A stretch of DNA of 5,631 bases from Elusimicrobiota bacterium. GTDB lineage: Bacteria > Elusimicrobiota > Elusimicrobia > UBA1565 > UBA9628. Under the pieces are notes generated by a model. That model saw only the letters and a list, made by a program, of their open reading frames with translations. It made no database searches and had not been told where the DNA came from. Positions 1 through 5,033 of this stretch are shown piece by piece (within the stretch, counting starts at the first letter, position 1; the number at the start of each line of letters is the position of its first letter). The position numbers and the translations under genes are program-made. Location of the stretch: NCBI GenBank assembly GCA_028717525.1, contig JAQUNT010000179.1, positions 1 to 5,631 on the forward strand, read 5' to 3'.

Positions 1-1220
1 TGCAGATGATGGTCTATATGGCCCTGCCTTTGGCCGCGGCGTTCGCGGCCGCCCTGGCGCAGGCCCGGGGGGCCCTCCCGGCGCGGCGCTGGGCCAACCT
101 CGGGATCGCCGCGGCCTGCGCCGCGGCGGTCTCGTCGATCTGGTGGGGCGGGCGCCTGGAGACCATCTGCGGGATCGTGCGGATGCACATGATGGAGCCG
201 AACTTCCCTCCGACCTTGGGACACTCCTACTTCGCGGTCGCCTGCCGCGTCATGGAGTCCTTGGTGTTCGACCCGCTGGGCCTGCCCCTGTTCGCGGCGG
301 CCGTCGCGGCGTTCGTCGGCCTCCTGGCCGCTCCGGTCAAGCACCGGTCCGTCGTGGCCGCCTGGGCGGTCTCGCATCTCGTGCTCATGCCGCTCCTCCT
401 GCCCACCAGCAATCAGGGATTGTATCCCGCCGCGGAACTGCGCTACGGCATGCCGGTCCTGCCGGCGCTGGCCGTGATCACGGCCTGGTGGGTCTGCAGC
501 CTCAAGAACCTGACGGCCAGAACGGCCGTTTTCGCTTTCCTGATGGCGTTCGCCTGCCTGCAGTTCGGCGTCCGGACCTTTTCGTCTCGAGACGAGGCCA
601 GGTCCGGGCTTCCCAAGAGGGGCGGCCCGGATTTTGAGCGGATGGGGACGGCCAGGCTGCGCCTGCTCTGGTCCGACCCGCGCGCCTGGCTGGGCATGAC
701 TCCTTTCGGGACCCCGAAGCAGCACGGCTACGCCCTCCAGATCGACCGGCTCATGGCGCGGATGGACGGGTACATATCCCCGGCGCGGAAGCTGAGCGTG
801 CTGAACCTGAGCCTGGCGCCGAGGCCGTTCCTGTACGAGGGCATGCTGAACTACTACCTCAGCAGCCGCTACGAGAACGTGACGGTCCACGGGATGAATT
901 ACCGGACCTTGGTCGATTCGCGCCGGATCCTGGCGGACCTGGACTTCATCATCGTCTATGCCGCGAGCGGCATCTCTTCCTGGCGCGAGATCGAGACGGA
1001 GATGACGCAAGGCGGCCAGGCCGACCCGGACCCTCTGCCCAATCCGCAGATGAGTCCGCGCAATCTCTCGCGATCGCCGCGCGGCCTGGAGTTCACGGCG
1101 CAGCTGTCGCGGGAGTTCCGGCAGTTCGGATTGCTCCATGAGGAACCGCTGCCCTTCGAGCGCCATTGGCTGGTGTTCAAGAGGCGTTCCCTGCGGCCTC
1201 GGCCGGGGCTGGCGCCATGA
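1..1220 (+). CDS. C-terminal part of a polytopic membrane protein, GT-C glycosyltransferase-like (5' partial)
   Basis: The reading frame is open to the left edge, so the gene probably starts upstream; an in-frame ATG at 6 gives 404 residues. Numbering from that ATG, hydrophobic segments lie near 3-20, 30-47, 88-110, 114-133, 148-166 and 172-190. A mostly soluble C-terminal domain of about 210 residues follows. The stretch LRYGMPVLPAL (145-155), just before the last membrane spans, resembles the Arg-Tyr-...-Pro segment late in the membrane part of ArnT/PMT-like (GT39-type) GT-C enzymes, which move sugars from polyprenyl-phosphate donors at the outer face of the inner membrane. The catalytic acidic loop of such enzymes is N-terminal and would lie outside the window, so activity cannot be judged. 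The stop overlaps the next start (ATGA, 1217-1220). The coupled aminotransferase supports a role in surface glycan synthesis. A non-enzymatic membrane protein remains possible. Confidence 0.7.
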   Translation, partial: QMMVYMALPLAAAFAAALAQARGALPARRWANLGIAAACAAAVSSIWWGGRLETICGIVRMHMMEPNFPPTLGHSYFAVACRVMESLVFDPLGLPLFAAAVAAFVGLLAAPVKHRSVVAAWAVSHLVLMPLLLPTSNQGLYPAAELRYGMPVLPALAVITAWWVCSLKNLTARTAVFAFLMAFACLQFGVRTFSSRDEARSGLPKRGGPDFERMGTARLRLLWSDPRAWLGMTPFGTPKQHGYALQIDRLMARMDGYISPARKLSVLNLSLAPRPFLYEGMLNYYLSSRYENVTVHGMNYRTLVDSRRILADLDFIIVYAASGISSWREIETEMTQGGQADPDPLPNPQMSPRNLSRSPRGLEFTAQLSREFRQFGLLHEEPLPFERHWLVFKRRSLRPRPGLAP

Positions 1221-2425
1221 CCTTCCTGCCCAGCTTCCGGCCCGCGCTGAGCTGGCGGGAGCTGGGCGCCGCGCTGCGCGCCGGGCGCCGTCCAGGCGGC
1301 TCGGAGGAGTTCGCTCGGGCGCTGGAGCGCTATCTGGACGTGCCGCACGCGGTGGCCGCGCATTCGGCCCGCTGGGGGCTCTACCATCTCCTGCGCGGCC
1401 TCGGCCTGCGGGAAGGCGACGAGGTCCTGGTGCCCGCGCTGACCTATTTCGCGGTTCCGGCCGCCGTGGTCCGCGCCGGGCTCAAGCCCGTGTTCGTGGA
1501 CATCCAGCCGGACTCGCTCGCGATCGACCCGGAGGCCGCGCGCCGGAGCGTCACCGGACGCACCCGGGCCGTCATCCCCACGCACCTGAGCGGCTTCATC
1601 TGCGACCTCGCGGCCGTCTGCGCCCTGGCCCGGGAGCGCGGCCTGACGGTCATCGAGGACTGCGCCCAGTCCCTGGGCGGCGCGTTCCGGGGCCGGCGCG
1701 CGGGCGCCTGGGGAGAGGCGGCGTATTTCACCTTCGGCGTGACCAAGCACATGACCACGCTGGGCGGCGCCATGGTCGTGGCCCGGGACGAGGTCCTGGC
1801 GCGGGGGCTGCGCCGCGCCGCGCAGAGCCCGGTCCTGGCGCGGCTTCCCGCCGCGGCGCTGCTGAAGGCGGCGGTCATGAAGTGCGCCACGTCCGGGCCG
1901 GGGTTCCCCCTCACCTACGCGGGCCTGAGGCTGTGCGCCGGCGCCGGCCTGGACGCCGTCGACCTCCTGTTCGCGGAGCCTCCGGCCCAGCTGGGCGAGC
2001 CGCGCGCCGGAGCCTTCCACCCCGCGCAGTCGGCGCTGGGCCTGCTCCAGCTGGCCTCGCTCGACGCGCGCAACCAGAGGCGGCGGGAGCGCGCCCTGCA
2101 GCTCTACGGGCTGCTGCGCGCCATCCCCGGTGTGCGCGTGCCGCGGTCCCAGGAGGGCGCCGAGGACGTCTTCTCCAGCTGTCCGGTCTTCGTCCCCGGC
2201 AAGGAGCGGGCGCGGCAAGAGCTGCTGCGCCGCGGCATCGACTCCTCCTTGGGCTATCTGCAGGACTGCAGCGCCCTGGAGATGTTCGCGGAGCAGCGGC
2301 GGGAATGCCCGAACGCGGCCCGGGCCAAGCGGGAAGTGCTGTATCTCCCGCTCTATGAGGAGCTGGCGGAAAGCGATGTGGAACTGGTCGCCGACCGCCT
2401 GCGCCGGGCGCTGCGCGGCGCCTAG
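1217..2425 (+). CDS. DegT/DnrJ/EryC1/StrS family PLP-dependent aminotransferase
   Basis: This 402-residue protein starts at the ATG of the ATGA overlap with the upstream gene; an earlier in-frame ATG at 1166 would only add a low-complexity tail. Family landmarks appear in order: a substrate/cofactor loop near 47-56 (AAHSARWGLY), GDEVLVPALTYFA at 68-80, PTHLSG with His123 at 121-126, IEDCAQSLGG at 146-155 (the Asp that contacts the PLP ring nitrogen), and the Schiff-base lysine K177 in FGVTKHMTTLGG. The C-terminal half ends with the typical cysteine-proline and VLYLPLY elements (363-380). Members transfer an amino group, usually from glutamate, to a keto-sugar nucleotide in the cytoplasm, giving amino sugars for O-antigen, capsule or glycoprotein. 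Residues about 198-262 form an insertion relative to compact family members. The exact sugar substrate cannot be read from sequence. The gene runs convergently into the Nudix gene. Confidence 0.93.
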   Translation: MTFLPSFRPALSWRELGAALRAGRRPGGSEEFARALERYLDVPHAVAAHSARWGLYHLLRGLGLREGDEVLVPALTYFAVPAAVVRAGLKPVFVDIQPDSLAIDPEAARRSVTGRTRAVIPTHLSGFICDLAAVCALARERGLTVIEDCAQSLGGAFRGRRAGAWGEAAYFTFGVTKHMTTLGGAMVVARDEVLARGLRRAAQSPVLARLPAAALLKAAVMKCATSGPGFPLTYAGLRLCAGAGLDAVDLLFAEPPAQLGEPRAGAFHPAQSALGLLQLASLDARNQRRRERALQLYGLLRAIPGVRVPRSQEGAEDVFSSCPVFVPGKERARQELLRRGIDSSLGYLQDCSALEMFAEQRRECPNAARAKREVLYLPLYEELAESDVELVADRLRRALRGA

Positions 2426-2433
2426 AGCCGCGC
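2413..2433. terminator. GC hairpin over the shared stop codons of two convergent genes, possible bidirectional terminator
   Basis: A perfect 7-bp inverted repeat, GCGCGGC (2413-2419) and GCCGCGC (2427-2433), encloses the 7-base loop GCCTAGA. The loop holds CTAG at 2422-2425, which supplies the TAG stop of the aminotransferase on + and the TAG stop of the Nudix gene on -. No T-run follows the stem on either strand, so this is not a classical intrinsic terminator. Its central position makes a two-way transcription-ending or RNA-protecting role plausible but unproven. Confidence 0.4.
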
Positions 2434-3003
2434 GAGCTCCAGCAAGGACCGCAGGATCCTGTAGGTGATGCCCCAGACGATCCGGTTCCCGAGCTTGAAC
2501 GCGGGCAGCCGCCGGGGCTGGCCGGCGATGACGAAGGTCTCCGCGCACACGGCCGGGGGCAGGCCGTCGAGCCTGACCCAGAAGCACTCCGCCGCCTCCG
2601 GGCCGGGCGCGCAGGCGGGCCTGCGGAGCAGGCCGAAGACGAAGGGCCGCACGGCCAGCTCTGGATAGGTCGCGGTCCGCGGGCTGAGGTCGTCGAGCTC
2701 GCCGAGCAGATCTTCCGGCCGCAGGCGCAGGCCGGTCTCCTCCTCGGTCTCGCGCAGCGCGGTGGCGAGGCGGTCGGCGTCTTCCGGCTCGCTGTGGCCT
2801 CCGGGCAGGGCCACGTGTCCGGACCAGGGGTCGTGCGGGTGCTGGACGCGCTCCATGAGGAGGACTGCGAGGTCCCGCGGCCGCGCTCCGGCCAGGATCA
2901 GGGCCACGGAGGTGCAGGAGCGTCCCGGCGCAAGGATGCGCCGGGGGGCGCGTCGGCTCAGGGCGCGGCGCAGGGCGTCAAAGGGGTCTGGACCTTGGGG
3001 CAT
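2422..3003 (-). CDS. Nudix hydrolase, CoA pyrophosphatase-like
   Basis: The protein has 193 residues. The Nudix box spans about 68-92 (GGHSEPEDADRL...ALRETEEETGL); R84, E85, E88 and E89 are the Mg-binding core. One extra residue between the first acidic position and the Arg-Glu pair, the preceding DPWSGHVALPGG (58-69), and the C-terminal NRIVWGITYRIL (173-184) are typical of the CoA pyrophosphatase branch (NudL/NUDT7/NUDT8-like). That branch cleaves CoA or acyl-CoA to 3',5'-ADP and phosphopantetheine, probably in the cytoplasm. The NuCoA motif is not a clean match, so substrate assignment is inferred. The ATG start is well bounded because an in-frame stop lies at 3019-3021, only 15 bases upstream. 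No convincing Shine-Dalgarno precedes it. The gene stands alone, diverging from the pterin operon and converging on the aminotransferase. Confidence 0.9.
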   Translation of the reverse strand: MPQGPDPFDALRRALSRRAPRRILAPGRSCTSVALILAGARPRDLAVLLMERVQHPHDPWSGHVALPGGHSEPEDADRLATALRETEEETGLRLRPEDLLGELDDLSPRTATYPELAVRPFVFGLLRRPACAPGPEAAECFWVRLDGLPPAVCAETFVIAGQPRRLPAFKLGNRIVWGITYRILRSLLELARL

Positions 3004-3015
3004 GGGGACGGCACC

Positions 3016-3021
3016 ATTCTA
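3016..3021 (-). promoter_or_regulatory. -10-like hexamer (TAGAAT on the minus strand) for the Nudix gene
   Basis: Read on the minus strand, the hexamer TAGAAT matches 5 of 6 bases of TATAAT. Its 3' end is 12 bases before the Nudix ATG, so transcription from it would begin only about six bases upstream of the start codon, giving a nearly leaderless mRNA. This would fit the missing Shine-Dalgarno. No good -35 element is visible at the usual distance, so confidence is low. Confidence 0.25.
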
Positions 3022-3038
3022 TCAAACCGCACCGCGAC

Positions 3039-3063
3039 GGAACTTTTCCGGGTCTGAATCGTA
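3039..3063 (+). promoter_or_regulatory. ECF-sigma-type promoter (GGAAC-N16-CGTA) for the exported protein / pterin operon
   Basis: GGAAC at 3039-3043, continuing as GGAACTT, is followed after exactly 16 bases by CGTA at 3060-3063. AAC-type -35 elements 16-17 bases from a CGT-type -10 are the hallmark of ECF sigma factors; sigma-W sites have AAC-N16-CGTA, and GGAACTT is the sigma-E -35 consensus. The predicted start would be near 3070-3073, leaving a leader of about 30 bases. The overlapping TAGAAT at 3064-3069 could instead be a housekeeping -10, but it lacks a good -35. The site is a pattern match in a genuine intergenic region, not experimentally shown. Confidence 0.42.
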
Positions 3064-3073
3064 TAGAATAGTA

Positions 3074-3090
3074 GGAGCCCTCGGGGTTCC
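3074..3090 (+). promoter_or_regulatory. Leader stem-loop abutting the ribosome binding site
   Basis: GGAGCCC (3074-3080) pairs with GGGTTCC (3084-3090) across the loop TCG, giving a 7-bp stem with one G-U pair. It would lie at the extreme 5' end of a transcript from the promoter above and ends one base before the Shine-Dalgarno. It could protect the 5' end or tune ribosome access. CCCT at 3078-3081 can alternatively pair with AGGG at 3091-3094, which would occlude the ribosome site, but only by four base pairs. Confidence 0.35.
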
Positions 3091-3097
3091 AGGGGGG
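3091..3097 (+). promoter_or_regulatory. Shine-Dalgarno of the small exported protein
   Basis: AGGGGGG lies three bases before the ATG at 3101. It selects 3101 over far-upstream in-frame codons, which would run antisense through the Nudix gene, and over the ATG at 3113, which would shorten the signal peptide. Confidence 0.6.
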
Positions 3098-3100
3098 TAT

Positions 3101-3454
3101 ATGAAGACCATCATGCGACGGGTCGCGCTGGCGGGCCTGCTGCTGGCCTGCGCTGCGGCCGGGGTGGGGGCGGCCGAGCCGCAGCCTGCGCCGGACGAGC
3201 GCCAGGCCTTCAGCGCGCAGCAGAAGACGGCGCGGCTGGACTTCAGGCGGAAGCTCGACCAGGACCGCAAGGTCTTCTACGAGAGCCTCAAAGGCAAGAG
3301 CCGCGAGGAGCAGAGACCCCTGCGCGCGCAGTTCAAGGCCAAGCAGAAGGCCGAGCGCGCCGCGTTCAACAAGTCCCAGCAGGAGCAGAGGCGCGCTTTC
3401 AGCGCCGCGCATCCGCCCCGAGGGAGGAGCCATCGCGCGCGCCAGAGCCGCTAG
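3101..3454 (+). CDS. Small basic exported protein with 11-residue RxxF helical repeats, family not recognised
   Basis: The product has 117 residues. MKTIMRR plus the hydrophobic stretch 8-24 is an export signal. Signal peptidase I could cut near VGA-A (about 24), while LLAC at 14-17 is a marginal lipobox, so a lipoprotein is possible. The mature part is rich in Lys, Arg, Gln and Glu with a clear net positive charge, no Cys and predicted helix. Phenylalanines occur at 37, 48, 59 and at 78, 89, 100, each in R-x-x-F, at a strict 11-residue period interrupted once by an 8-residue insert (67-74) next to Gly65 and containing Pro73. I read this as two three-repeat helices joined by a turn. I do not recognise the family; Spy/CpxP-like periplasmic chaperones are an analogy in size and location only, and I see no clear LTxxQ motif. 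It leads the pterin operon, and its last codons contain the next gene's Shine-Dalgarno. Confidence 0.75.
   Translation: MKTIMRRVALAGLLLACAAAGVGAAEPQPAPDERQAFSAQQKTARLDFRRKLDQDRKVFYESLKGKSREEQRPLRAQFKAKQKAERAAFNKSQQEQRRAFSAAHPPRGRSHRARQSR
3421..3429 (+). promoter_or_regulatory. Strong Shine-Dalgarno for the SDR gene, inside the preceding CDS
   Basis: AGGGAGGAG contains the full GGAGG core (3423-3427). No ATG, GTG or TTG follows at normal distance in the SDR frame; the in-frame codon four bases past GGAGG is ATC at 3432-3434. The site lies within the last codons of the exported-protein gene, so translation of the two is probably coupled. Confidence 0.6.
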
Positions 3455-4190
3455 CCCGCTGCTCGGCCGGACCGCCTTGGTCACGGGCGGGGCCAAGCGC
3501 CTGGGCCGGGCCATCGTTTTGGCCCTGGCGCGGGCCGGAGCGGACGTGGTCGTGCACTGCCGGGGCTCCGCGGCCGAGGCCCGGTCCTTGGTCCGCGAAC
3601 TGCGCGGCCTGGGCCGGCGGGCCTGGGTGCTCCAGGCCGACCTGGCGGACTCCGCCCAGGCGGAGGCCCTCTTCGCGCAAGCTTGCCGCAAGGCGGGCGG
3701 CGTGGACATCCTGGTCAACAGCGCCTCCATCTTCCCCAAGGGACGCCTGGACGGCCTGGAGCCCGCGGACCTGGAGCGCGACATCCGTATCAACGCGCTG
3801 GCGCCCTTCGTCCTGGCGCGCGCCCTGGCGCGGACCGGGCGGGAGGGCTGCGTGGTCAACCTGCTCGATTCCCGCATCACCGATTACGACGCGGAGCACG
3901 CCGCCTACCATCTCAGCAAGCGCCTGCTGGCCACCCTGACGCGCATGATGGCTTTGGAGTACGCTCCCGGCCTGCGCGTCAACGCGGTGGCTCCGGGTCT
4001 GGTTCTGCCCCCGGCCGGAGAGGACGAGGGGTATCTGGAGCGCCTCAAGGACAGCAACCCCCTGCGGCGCCACGGCGAGGCGGAGGACGTGGCCGACGCG
4101 GTGGTGTTCCTGGCGCGCAGCGCATTCGTGACCGGCCAGACCATCTTCGTGGACGGCGGCCGGCACATGCGGGGGGCGGTCTATGGCTGA
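3432..4190 (+). CDS. SDR-family pteridine reductase (FolM/PTR1-like)
   Basis: This short-chain dehydrogenase/reductase is about 252 residues from the proposed ATC start; residue numbers below count from it. TGGAKRLG (18-25) is the NADPH-binding glycine loop with the Arg typical of pteridine reductases. VNSAS (95-99) replaces the usual NNAG, as in FolM/PTR1. D146, Y159 and K163 (LLDS...YHLSK) reproduce the PTR1 Asp-Tyr-Lys triad, with the same 13-residue Asp-Tyr and 4-residue Tyr-Lys spacing. TGQTIFVDGG (234-243) closes the fold. The enzyme probably reduces dihydromonapterin, dihydrobiopterin-like pterins or dihydrofolate with NADPH in the cytoplasm; the folB, folK and folE neighbours support this. 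The start is uncertain: the only usual start codon in frame is TTG at 3477, inside the first beta strand, which would remove residues just before the TGG loop. An ordinary SDR with another substrate is less likely. Confidence 0.85.
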   Translation: MARARAASPLLGRTALVTGGAKRLGRAIVLALARAGADVVVHCRGSAAEARSLVRELRGLGRRAWVLQADLADSAQAEALFAQACRKAGGVDILVNSASIFPKGRLDGLEPADLERDIRINALAPFVLARALARTGREGCVVNLLDSRITDYDAEHAAYHLSKRLLATLTRMMALEYAPGLRVNAVAPGLVLPPAGEDEGYLERLKDSNPLRRHGEAEDVADAVVFLARSAFVTGQTIFVDGGRHMRGAVYG

Positions 4191-4542
4191 CGAGATCCGC
4201 ATCAAGGACCTGAACCTGCGCTGCGTCGTGGGGGTCTATCCCGAGGAGCGCCGCGAGAAGCAGGACGTGGTCATCCAGGTGCGGCTGGAGGCGGACCTGG
4301 GGGCGGCCTCGCGCAGCGACGACCTCAAGGACACGGTGGACTACAAAGCCATCAAGAAGCGCATCGTGGCCGAGGTCGAGGCCTCCAGCTTCCAGCTCAT
4401 CGAGAGGCTGGCCGGCCGGGTGGCGGAGCTCTGCCTCAAAGACCCCCAGGTGCAGGTCGTGGAGGTGGAGGTCGAGAAGCCGGGGGCCCTGCGCTTCGCG
4501 CGCACGGCGAGCGTGGTGCTGCGCCGGGCGCGCCCCACATGA
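4183..4542 (+). CDS. folB: Dihydroneopterin aldolase
   Basis: The 119-residue length is normal for the family. It converts 7,8-dihydroneopterin to 6-hydroxymethyl-7,8-dihydropterin and glycolaldehyde in folate synthesis. Visible landmarks are GVYPEERREKQ (17-27, with the conserved acidic residue at 21/22), DTVDYKAI (50-57) with Y54, SSFQLIERLA (68-77) with E74, and VEKPGALRFA (97-106) with K99. These match the active-site Glu, Tyr, Glu and Lys of known aldolases such as the S. aureus enzyme. The start overlaps the SDR stop by eight bases, preceded by GGGGGG at 4171-4176, and the stop overlaps folK by ATGA, so translation is probably coupled. The paralogue FolX (dihydroneopterin-triphosphate epimerase) shares this fold and often sits beside folM, so epimerase activity cannot be excluded, but folK next door favours aldolase. 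Confidence 0.93.
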   Translation: MADEIRIKDLNLRCVVGVYPEERREKQDVVIQVRLEADLGAASRSDDLKDTVDYKAIKKRIVAEVEASSFQLIERLAGRVAELCLKDPQVQVVEVEVEKPGALRFARTASVVLRRARPT

Positions 4543-5033
4543 CCGCGGCCTACATCAGCCTGGGCTCCAACCTCTCGCCCGAGGCCAACATCCCCAAGGC
4601 CCTGGAGCTGCTGGCCAAGAAGGTCCGCCTGCACGGGCTCTCCACCTTCTACCGCACCGAGCCGGTCGGCCCGGCGGGCCAGCCCCTTTTCGTCAACGGG
4701 GTGGCCGCCGTGCGCACGGAACTGGCGCCCCGGGCCCTCAAGTTCCAGGTCCTGCGCGGCATCGAGGCCGAGCTGGGCCGCCGGCGCGGCCCGGACCGCT
4801 ACGCCCCGCGCCCCATCGACCTGGACATCCTGATCTACGGGGACCTGGCGGTCGACGAGCCGGACCTGGTCCTGCCCGACCCGGACCTGCGCACCCGGCC
4901 CTTCCTGGCCGCGGCCCTGCGCGAGCTGGCCCCGGGCCTGGCCCCGCCGCCCGCGGGCAGTCCCGGCGAGGCCCTGCCGGAGCTCTCGCGGAGCCTCAAG
5001 GAGAGATTCATCCATGAACCACAAGCGCGTTGA
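4539..5033 (+). CDS. folK: 6-hydroxymethyl-7,8-dihydropterin pyrophosphokinase (HPPK)
   Basis: The 164-residue protein transfers pyrophosphate from ATP to 6-hydroxymethyl-dihydropterin, giving the substrate of dihydropteroate synthase. Landmarks are AYISLGSNL (4-12), [19 protein letters not shown] (37-55) with N53 in the pterin pocket, the flexible-loop arginines R81 and R83, and [10 protein letters not shown] (89-98), where D94 and D96 bind the two Mg ions. R120 and F122 follow in the RTRPF segment. One oddity: the strongly conserved VPHP/LPHP histidine (H115 in E. coli HPPK, a nucleotide contact) is aspartate here, D114 in LPDPDL. All other core residues are intact, so an active enzyme is likely. 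The ATG lies in an ATGA overlap with folB and has no clear Shine-Dalgarno of its own, implying translational coupling. The 3' end overlaps folE by 20 bases. Confidence 0.95.
   Translation: MTAAYISLGSNLSPEANIPKALELLAKKVRLHGLSTFYRTEPVGPAGQPLFVNGVAAVRTELAPRALKFQVLRGIEAELGRRRGPDRYAPRPIDLDILIYGDLAVDEPDLVLPDPDLRTRPFLAAALRELAPGLAPPPAGSPGEALPELSRSLKERFIHEPQAR
4998..5005 (+). promoter_or_regulatory. Shine-Dalgarno of folE inside folK
   Basis: AAGGAGAG lies eight bases before the folE ATG at 5014, within the folK coding sequence. Unlike folK, folE therefore has an independent ribosome site and can be translated at its own level despite the 20-base overlap. Confidence 0.65.

Noticed and set aside
582..595. 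Perfect 14-bp palindrome TCGTCTCGAGACGA
   Set aside because: It lies inside a well-supported coding sequence with no symmetry beyond it, and one such palindrome is roughly expected by chance in a window this size.
1138..2358. Plus-strand ORF of 406 codons overlapping the aminotransferase
   Set aside because: The product is low-complexity Arg/Gly/Pro-rich, while the alternative frame carries all DegT catalytic motifs.
956..2587. Long minus-strand ORF of 543 codons
   Set aside because: It is antisense to the membrane protein and aminotransferase genes; its Arg/Gly/Ala/Pro/Gln-rich product has no recognisable motifs. Long shadow frames are expected at this GC content.
2762..3100. Upstream extension of the small exported protein in the same frame
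   Set aside because: It would run antisense through the Nudix gene and bury the signal peptide mid-protein; the Shine-Dalgarno and signal sequence both point to 3101.
3399..4205. Minus-strand ORF of 268 codons over the SDR gene
   Set aside because: It shadows a gene with clear SDR motifs, has no motif of its own and would be antisense within a compact operon.
4183..4542. Calling this gene folX instead of folB
   Set aside because: The two cannot be fully separated by eye, but the aldolase residues and the folK neighbour favour folB.
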